Below the pieces are notes generated by a model. The model was given only the letters and a program-made list of their open reading frames with translations, had not been told where the DNA came from and ran no database searches. From contig CAUJNA010003772.1 in NCBI GenBank assembly GCA_963377175.1, positions 1,005,115-1,069,114 of the forward strand: DNA of 64,000 nt, given 5' to 3'. This DNA comes from Effrenium voratum. Its lineage: Eukaryota > Sar > Dinophyceae > Suessiales > Symbiodiniaceae. Positions 57,268 through 64,000 of the stretch are shown here, piece by piece (the stretch's first letter is position 1; every line of letters starts with the position of its first letter). A program made the translations under genes and the position numbers.

Positions 57268-57519
57268 CTCGGGTTGTTGTGGTGATGGTTGGATAACAAA
57301 CCCAAGGGCACCTCTCTCTCTCTTTCAAGGGGAGTCGAGTCGAGTCGACGAAAAGGGGAAGTTGTAGAATCTCTGGGCGGGTAAGTGGTCGAGTGGGGAA
57401 GTGAGGGAAGTGGTCGAGTTGAGGGGAAGTGGGAAGTTTTCCGGGCAACCCTCATTTTGAGGCAAACGACGACATCCTGAAATCTGATAGAAGCCACGAA
57501 CCCGAATGCGGACGCGAAA

Positions 57520-60500
57520 GCGGACTCTTGTCACATCTCGCGTCGCGACTCTAGTCACGATTCTATAGTCACGTCTCCGGTCACGTCTCCGGTCACGTCC
57601 CTAGTCACGCCTTTGGTCACGTCATTTGCCACGTCTCTCATCATGACTTTCGTCAAGCCTTTCATCATGCGTCTCGCCGCGCCTCTCGTCTCGACTCTGT
57701 CACGTCTCCCACGTCTTTCTTGGCGACCCGTCATGTCTCTTGTCAGGTTAGTCGTCACCCCTGGCGTCGCGTCTCTGGTCTTTTATCACGTGTCTCGCCG
57801 TGCCTGTCGTCACGACTCCGTCGTGTTTCCCGCCGCGTCTTTCTTGGCGACTCTCGTCACGTCTCTTGTTACGCATGAGTTGTCGGCCCTCGCGTCACGT
57901 CTCTGGTCACGTCTCTCGTCACAACCCTCGGCGCGTCTGTTTTCACACGTCTCCTGTCACATCTCTCGTCACCTCTGGTCCATCTCGTCACGTCTCTCCT
58001 CACACATGACCTTTATCGCCACGTAAAAATTTGGCTATGCCTTTTTTTGTGTATACTCACGTCTCTGCTGGCGTCTCGAGTCACGTCTCTGGTCATGCCC
58101 CTTGTCAGGTTTCTCATAACAGCGTCTCTCGTCACGTCTCTCTTTTTTTCCTAGTCACGTCTCTTAGTCACGTCTTTGGTCACGCCCTTTGTCGCGTCTC
58201 ACGTAGCAACATCTATCGTCACGTAGCTAGTCACGCTTTTGGTCACGTCCCTTGACAGGTCTCTTGTAACAACTCTGGCCACGTCTCTCGACATGACTTG
58301 CTTTCATCACATCCTTCATCATCACATCTTTCATCACGTGTCTCGAGGCGCCTCTCGTCGCGACTACGTGGCATCTCCCGTCACGTCTTTCTTGGAGACG
58401 TCTCCTGTCACGTGCGTCGTCGCCCCTCGACGCCCCTCGCGTCACGTCTCTGGTCACGCCTCTGGTCACGATCCTCGCCGCGTCTCTTCTCACGCGTCTC
58501 TTGTCATATTTGCCGTCCCGTCTCTGGTATAACCTCTCGCATCACGATCCTCGTCACGCCTCTTATCGCATCTCTCTCGCCACGCGTCTCTGGTCACGCC
58601 TATCTCGTGTCTCGTCGCGACTCTCCTCGCACGTCTCTGGTCACATCTTTGGTCACGTCACGTGTGTCGTAACAACTGTGGCCACGTCTCTCGTCATGAC
58701 TTTGACGCATCTTTCATCACGTGTCTCGACGCGCTTCTTGGCGACACGAAGGCGTTTTTTGCCGAACCCTGTTCCAGGCAGGTGTCCCACAAGGGCGCTT
58801 TTTGAAGGAAAAACATGTTTTGATGGGAACGACTAAAATTCTCCACTCCGGGTGTTCTAGGTGTTTGCCGTCCCGTCTCTGGTATAAACCTCTCGCGTCA
58901 CGATCCTCGTCACGTCTCTCACACGTCTTTGCTCACGTCCTTTGTCACGTCTGTCATAACAACTCTGGCTTTTATCACATTTCTCATCATGTGTCTCAAC
59001 GCGCCTCACGTCACGACTCCGTCACATCTCCCGTCCTGTCCTTCGTGGTCTTTCTCATCTCTCTAGCCACGACCCTACTCGCATTTCTCTCGTCACGTGT
59101 TTCCGCGATCGTCAAATGTACTCCGCACCACGGCGAAAGCGATTCAACCCATCCAAAGTCTCACTGCGCGATCTGAAAATGTGCGTCTCTTGTCACCACC
59201 CTCGCCACGTCTCTTGTCACATTTGCCGTCCCGTCTCTGGTAACCTCTCGCGTCACGATCCTCGTCATGTCTCTCGTCACGGCTCTCCGACGTCTCTTGT
59301 CACGTCTTTGGTCACGTCCGTTGTAACAACTCTAGTCCCGTCTCTCGTCATCATGGCGTCTCGAGTCACGTCTCTGGTCATGCCCCTTGTCAGGTTTCTC
59401 GTAACAGCGTCTCTTGTCACGTCTCTCTTTTCTTCCTGGTCACGGCTCTTAGTCACGTCTTTGGTCACGTCCTTTGTCGCGTCTCACGTAGCAACATCTA
59501 TCGTCACGTAGCTAGTCACGCTTTTGGTCACGTCCCTTGACAGGTCTCTTGTAACAACTCTGGCCACGTCTCTCGTCATCTCTCGTCATGACTTTCATCA
59601 CATCTTTCATCAGAATCATCACATCTTTCATTACGTGTCTCGAGGCGCCTCTCGTCGCGACTACGAGGCATCTCCCGTCACGTCTTTCTTGGAGACGTCT
59701 CCTGTCACGTGCGTCGTCGCCCCTCGCGTCACGTCTCTGGTCACAACCCTCGCCGCGTCTCTTCTCACACGTCTCTTGTCACATTTGCCGTCCCATCTCT
59801 GGTAACCTCTCGCACCACGATCCTCGTCACGCCTCTTGTCGCATCTCTCGTCAACATCTCTGGTAACCCCTTGTCTCGTGTCTCGTCGCGACTCTCCTCG
59901 CACGTCTCTTGTCACATCCATCACATCCATCGTCACGCCTCTGGTCACGTCTTTGGTCACGTCACGTCTGCCGTAACAACTCTGGCCACGTCTCTCGTCA
60001 TGACTTTCATCGCGTCTTTCATCACGCGTCTCGACGCGCCACATCTTTCTTGGAGACGTCTCCTGTCACGTGCGTCGTCGCCCCTCGCGTCACGTCTCTG
60101 GTCACTTCTCTGGTCACAACCCTCGCCGCGTCTATTCTCACACGTCTCTTGTCACATTTGCCGTCCCATCTCTGGCAACCTCTCGCATCACGATGCTCGT
60201 CGCGCCTCTTGTCGCATCTCTCGTCAACGTCTCTGGTCACGCGTTGTCTCGTGTCTTGTCGCGACTCTCCTCGCACGTCTCTTGTCACATCCAGCACATC
60301 CATCGTCACGCCTCTGGCACGTCTTTGGTCACGTCACGTCTGCCGTAACAACTCTGGCCACGTCTCTCGTCATGACTTTCATCGCGTCTTTCATCACGCG
60401 TCTCGACGCGCCTCTCGCCGCGACTACGTAGCATCTCCCGTCACGTCTTTCATCTTTCATCACGTGTCTCGACGCGCCTCTTGTCGCGACTGCGTAGCAT

Positions 60501-61560
60501 CTCCTGTCACGTCTTTCTTAGCGATCTTGTCGCGTGCGTCGTCGCCCCTCGCGTCACGTCTCCGGTCACGTCTCTTGTCACAACCCTCGCCACGTCTCTT
60601 CTCACACGTCCCTTGTCATACCTGGATCTTCCTAAGTCCGATTTGTCAGCCTTTTCGTGGGAAATTTTCCAGGGAAGGTCATTTCTCTCGTCACGTGTTT
60701 CGTCACAACATCGCGATCTTAAAATCTCCGCACCACGACGAAAGCGATTCAACCCATCCAACGTGCGATTCAACCCATCCAACGTGTCACTGTGCGATCT
60801 CAAAATGTGCGTCTCTTGTCACGACCCTCGCCACGTCTCTTCTCACACGTCTCTTGTCATATTTGCCGTCCCGTCTCTGATAACCTTTCGCGTCACGATC
60901 TTTGTCACGTCTCTCGTCAGGGCTCTCCTCTTGTCACATCCATCGCCACGCCTCTGGTCAAGTCTCTTGTCACGCCTTTGGTCACGTCCGTCATAACAAC
61001 TCTGGTCCCGTCTCTCGTCATAACTTTCATCACAACTCTCGTCATGTGTCTCGACGCGCCTCACGTCACGACTCCGCCACATCTCCCGTCCTGTCTTTTG
61101 TGGTCTTTGTCATGTCTCTAGTCACGACCCTACCCGCATTTCTCTCGTCACGTGTTTCGCCACGACTTCGCGATCTTAAGATGTGCTCCGCACCACGGCG
61201 AAGGCGATTCAACCCATCCAATGTGCGTCTCTTGTCACGACCCTCGCCACGTCTCTTCTCACACGTCTCTTGTCATATTTGCCGTCCCGTCTCTGGTAAC
61301 CTCTCGCGTCACGATCCTCGTCACGTCTCTCGTCACGGCTCTCCTCTTGTCACATCCATCGCCACGCCTCCGGTCACGTCTCTTGTCACGTCTTTGGTCA
61401 CGTCCTTTGTCACGTCCGTCGTAACAGCTTTGGTCCCTCCTCTCGTCATAACTTTCATGAACATAATGTGTCTCGACGCGCCTCACATCACGACTCCGTC
61501 ACATCTCCCGTCCTGTCTTTCGTGGTCTTTCTCATGTCTCGCACGACCCTACTCGCGTTT
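57520..61560. repeat. Long GTCACGTCTCT-type degenerate array
   Basis: About 4 kb of 10-15 bp units built on (G/C)GTCACGTCTCT(C/G)GTC. Higher-order copies exist: a ~360-bp segment containing GTAACAACTCTGGCCACGTC and CATGACTTTCATC recurs (59,870 and 60,240), as does a ~90-bp insert with CCACGGCGAAAGCGATTCAA (59,130, 60,735, 61,195). Val-Thr-Ser-Leu and Arg-Asp-Val-Thr open frames are artefacts. Confidence 0.93.
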
Positions 61561-61564
61561 CTCC

Positions 61565-61780
61565 TTCCGAGCTCAAACTGCGCACCGCGCCACAGCGAGA
61601 GCGACTCGACCCGCCCAAAGTGCGCAGAGGGTTCACTTTGCAATCTTAAAATGTGAGCGGCGCCACAGCGAGAGCGATTCGTCCCACCGAAAGAACGCAA
61701 AGGGTTCACTTTGCGATCTGAAAATGTCACTTTGCAATCTCCAAATGCGCGCCGCGCAGCTGCAAGAGCGACTCGACCCA
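61565..61780. repeat. GCGAGAGCGACTCGACCC-type repeat
   Basis: Three or four diverged units of GCGCCACAGCGAGAGCGA, then TTCACTTTGCGATCTGAAAA. Related to the insert of the GTCACGTCTC array. Confidence 0.7.
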
Positions 61781-61784
61781 TGAA

Positions 61785-62000
61785 AGTGCTGCGCCTGCCA
61801 CGAAATCGGTGCGCAAGCTGGAAAGTACTGCACTTGCCATGAAATCTGCACGAAAAGCTCTAAAGTGCTGCGCCTGCCACGAAATCAGCACGCAAAGCTC
61901 TTAAAGTGCTGCGCCTGTCACGAGAAATCACGTTACAGCAACACGCAAAACGTGTAAAATGCTGCGCCTGCCACGAAATCAGAGTTTGACACTCTCGCAT
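61785..62000. repeat. Diverged 41-bp satellite units
   Basis: Units of AAAGTGCTGCGCCTGCCACG followed by AAATCxGCACGCAAAGCTC, ~45 bp apart. Confidence 0.75.
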
Positions 62001-62360
62001 CGCACGCGGAAAACTAGCGCGGGACTGCAGCGCCAGAATGATTTCGACCGATTTCTTGCAAATCTGCAGCGACATTCGAGGAAACACTTGCGCGCGCATT
62101 CCAAGCAAAACACCTCAAAACGACGACCCCTGAAACGCAAATCACAATGGATTTGCAACGCAAAAGTGAGCCTTCACAACACACTGCGCCTGCGCAGCAA
62201 AACAACATCTGACATGCTAAGAGCTACGATTCCCGCACAGGGGCACGAAAAACGTTCCCCACTCAACCTGCGTGCGCGAACACACGCGGACACATACGGA
62301 CGCTTGAGGACGTAAATCAACGACTTCTGGTCATGCCCTCACCCCCAGACCCCCGACCTC
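61930..62360. repeat. Dispersed repeat, right copy (related to window start)
   Basis: Same landmark order as positions 1-330: CTGCGCCTGCCACGAAATC, GACACTC, CGGAAAACT, GAGCTACGATTC, CGCACAGG, TTCCCCACT, TCACCCCCAGACCCCC. It is longer than the left copy by insertions. Confidence 0.6.
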
Positions 62361-62364
62361 TAAA

Positions 62365-63060
62365 CGGGGGCGTCCTGGGCCTTTGAAGAAGGTCAAAGGA
62401 TTCTTTTTTTGCCCCAGGCAAGCCAGAAAACCAACCTCTGGTAGGGGATTGGGGGATCCACAAATTTCAGTCCTGTCTTGTTTGGCCTTCCCTTCCTCCA
62501 TGTGAGGATGATCTGTGCTGGCTTTCTCAGAAGGAACCAAATCCTAAAAGCCCTCTGACTCGGCTTGTTTGTGGTGAGTTGGAAATTAAAATGCGCAGGT
62601 CTTTTCGAACTCGAAAACTCCTGAGCCCCTAAACTGCCCCTCCATTAAAACCGTCCCATGCCGGCATTCCCCTTTGAGGTCAGCTTTTGATCCAGCCGAT
62701 GTGGGGCACCACTGCCATGGGCAAAGTGGTGAGTTTTTGACAGTTTAGGTGAAAGCGATTGGCCAAGGTTAGGTGACTCTCAGCCGAATCGACCACGCAT
62801 TTAGCGACTGCTGGAACTTCCGCAAAGCAGAGAGAGCCCATGCAGCAGCAGCGAATTGAGTGGGATGAGCCCATGGTGTGTTCTGAGTGAACACACAGCG
62901 GCGCGTGCCAAAGTCGTGAAACATTCAAGTGAGCAGAGTGAGGAGTGAGTGGGATGCTGCTGCTGTGCGTGTTGAAGTACTGAACCAGCGTGGGATGAAC
63001 CAGTACGCGCTGGGGGTGTGACACAAGAAGTGAGCCTGACACGCTACCGACTTTGGAGGC
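62365..63060. other. No recognisable gene
   Basis: Nothing supportable; unique-looking sequence beside the minus-strand gene that ends near 63,075. Confidence 0.4.
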
Positions 63061-63074
63061 TGGCCATTGGCCTC

Positions 63075-63215
63075 ACAGGAGCTTGGAGACCTCCTCCATG
63101 AAGAGTACCACCTCAGCCTTCAGACCCTGCATCAGCTTCTCCTTCTGCATCTCCGAGTAGGTGTCCTGCACCAACATCTTCATCAAAGTGGCACCATCGA
63201 GACCTCGGTGAAACA
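63075..63215 (-). CDS. Terminal exon of a partial minus-strand gene
   Basis: The minus strand reads VFHRGLDGATLMKMLVQDTY, SEMQKEKLMQGLKAEVVLFM, EEVSKLL and a stop. Strongly helical, charged and codon-biased. An AG|G acceptor lies inside CACCGAG|GTCTCG near 63,205. No family recognised. Confidence 0.55.
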
Positions 63216-63285
63216 CCGCCCGGAACCCCATAAGATTGGAAGGGGTTACAATTCAAGGAGGCGAGTTGACAAAACCACGGACCTG

Positions 63286-63468
63286 GTCTTTGTGGGGCTT
63301 CAAAACCACCCAGCTACCATACTCCGGCAAGCCGATCTTCTTCAAGAACGCATTGGTCTTGGCCGCATCCCACTTGAAGACATAGTGGTCACATACGGCG
63401 CTGGGAGGAGTGAAGGGCTTCTTTGAATGGTGTTGATCTTCCAACCAACGGTAAGAAACATGTCCGAG
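63286..63468 (-). CDS. Internal exon of the same minus-strand gene
   Basis: Acceptor CTCGCAG|GAGACTTGG and a donor CCAG|GTCCGT near 63,286. It reads ETWDFMLGHVSYRWLEDQHH, CDHYVFKWDAAKTNAFLKKI, GLPEYGSWVVLKPHKDQ. Good coding character. The phase of the join to the terminal exon is unresolved with this donor, so the boundary may differ. Confidence 0.55.
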
Positions 63469-63574
63469 CATGAAGTCCCAAGTCTCCTGCGAGAAGCAAC
63501 CTCTTCAAGACTTGGTTGGTGGAGTCTTGAACTACACTTTTCCATGTTGAAGATGTTAAAGCTTGGTCCGGCTA

Positions 63575-63871
63575 CTAGTGGGCCGGTGAAACCCAAGTGG
63601 ATTTTGCTCTGCAACCCCCATGGGCTCCCATCTCCTGATCTTCTTTTCCAGGGAAGACATCCTCCAAGACCAACTGCTTGCCGTTCAAACCCTCCGGACA
63701 CTTGCCCCTGAGGCCAGCTTCCTCCAGAACCTTGGGCACATCCTCTGTGGTCCAAGCAAGTGAAAGGTGCCCGTCGCATGTTGTCACCAGCTTCCTCGAT
63801 GGCCTGGAGGTGATTCCCAGGACCACGGCGATCGTCCCCAAGTTTCGCGTCTTTTCTTGGAAGCCAAACAC
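63575..63871 (-). CDS. Upstream exon(s) of the same minus-strand gene
   Basis: One frame reads GHLSLAWTTEDVPKVLEEAG, then CPEGLNGKQLVLEDVFPGKE. A second frame over the right part (HLQAIEEAGDNMRRA) is also protein-like, so the exon limits and frame are uncertain. The gene continues beyond the window's right edge or starts close to it. No family recognised. Confidence 0.4.
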   Translation of the reverse strand: MFGFQEKTRNLGTIAVVLGITSRPSRKLVTTCDGHLSLAWTTEDVPKVLEEAGLRGKCPEGLNGKQLVLEDVFPGKEDQEMGAHGGCRAKSTWVSPAH

Positions 63872-64000
63872 CTATCAACAATCTGCGTAAAACCTAACGA
63901 AAGAAATGTCGCACACCCCTCTTTTTTTGGGACACGCTATCAGGGCGAGCTCAAGCCCTCTTGCTTTCAGGTGTGTGTTGCCAACAATACTTCATGAGAA

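Noticed and set aside
57613..61783. Arg-His-Val-Ser and Arg-Asp-Val-Thr repeat proteins
   Set aside because: Readings of the GTCACGTCTC array on both strands; frames switch with unit length.

Overview
This is nuclear eukaryotic DNA, and the best guess is a dinoflagellate. That inference rests on repeat-dominated sequence of moderate GC, coding blocks broken by introns whose likely acceptors read AG|G, a Ty1/copia element, large pyrimidine and TATC tracts, and many small inverted-repeat elements. No tRNA, rRNA, CRISPR array, bacterial operon or dinoflagellate spliced-leader relict was recognised. No splice site here has transcript support, so every exon boundary is a prediction.

Layout. 0-8 kb: sparse exon-like islands, mostly on the minus strand, in otherwise unrecognised DNA. 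8.2-10.5 kb: a ~930-bp giant foldback element, an AT-rich hairpin-bearing stretch and a 160-bp tandem duplication. 10.5-14.9 kb: more minus-strand exon-like islands. 14,981-22,742: a complete-length Ty1/copia retrotransposon on the minus strand with two 177-bp LTRs that differ at one base, inserted in a (CT)n tract. Its gag-protease-integrase frame is long and intact, its reverse transcriptase is broken, and an unrecognised third ORF lies before the 3' LTR. 22.7-27.6 kb: degenerate microsatellite, satellite copies and two exon-like islands, one resembling a leucine-rich repeat.

28.4-35.5 kb, plus strand: the most gene-like locus. It appears to be a multi-exon gene whose last exon has the block order of a pogo/Tigger-type (DDE_1) transposase core with three aligned aspartates. 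Upstream are exons that occur in homologous pairs: a short basic exon twice, a SAP-like helix-loop-helix exon twice and a zinc-binding CxxxCxxC...CxxC exon twice. The introns between them hold large TTG/CTG and CTTGC repeat expansions.

35.8-39.1 kb: a 120-bp array, a 61-bp satellite, a 1.3-kb TATC tract and a 41-bp satellite, joined at shared short motifs. 39.9-50.2 kb: a 339-bp MITE-like element, two 15-bp minisatellite blocks that share the same inverted boundary sequences, three ~95-bp hairpin elements with covarying arms, and an inverted-repeat element that encloses an LRR-like exon. 50.2-57.3 kb: mostly unrecognised, with a few exon-like islands. 57.5-61.6 kb: a long GTCACGTCTC-type array. 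61.6-62.4 kb: copies of repeats seen elsewhere, including one related to the first 330 bases. 63.0-63.9 kb: exons of a minus-strand gene that runs off the right edge.

The window is therefore mainly mobile and satellite DNA around one elaborate transposase-derived gene, with fragments or widely spaced exons of minus-strand genes between.
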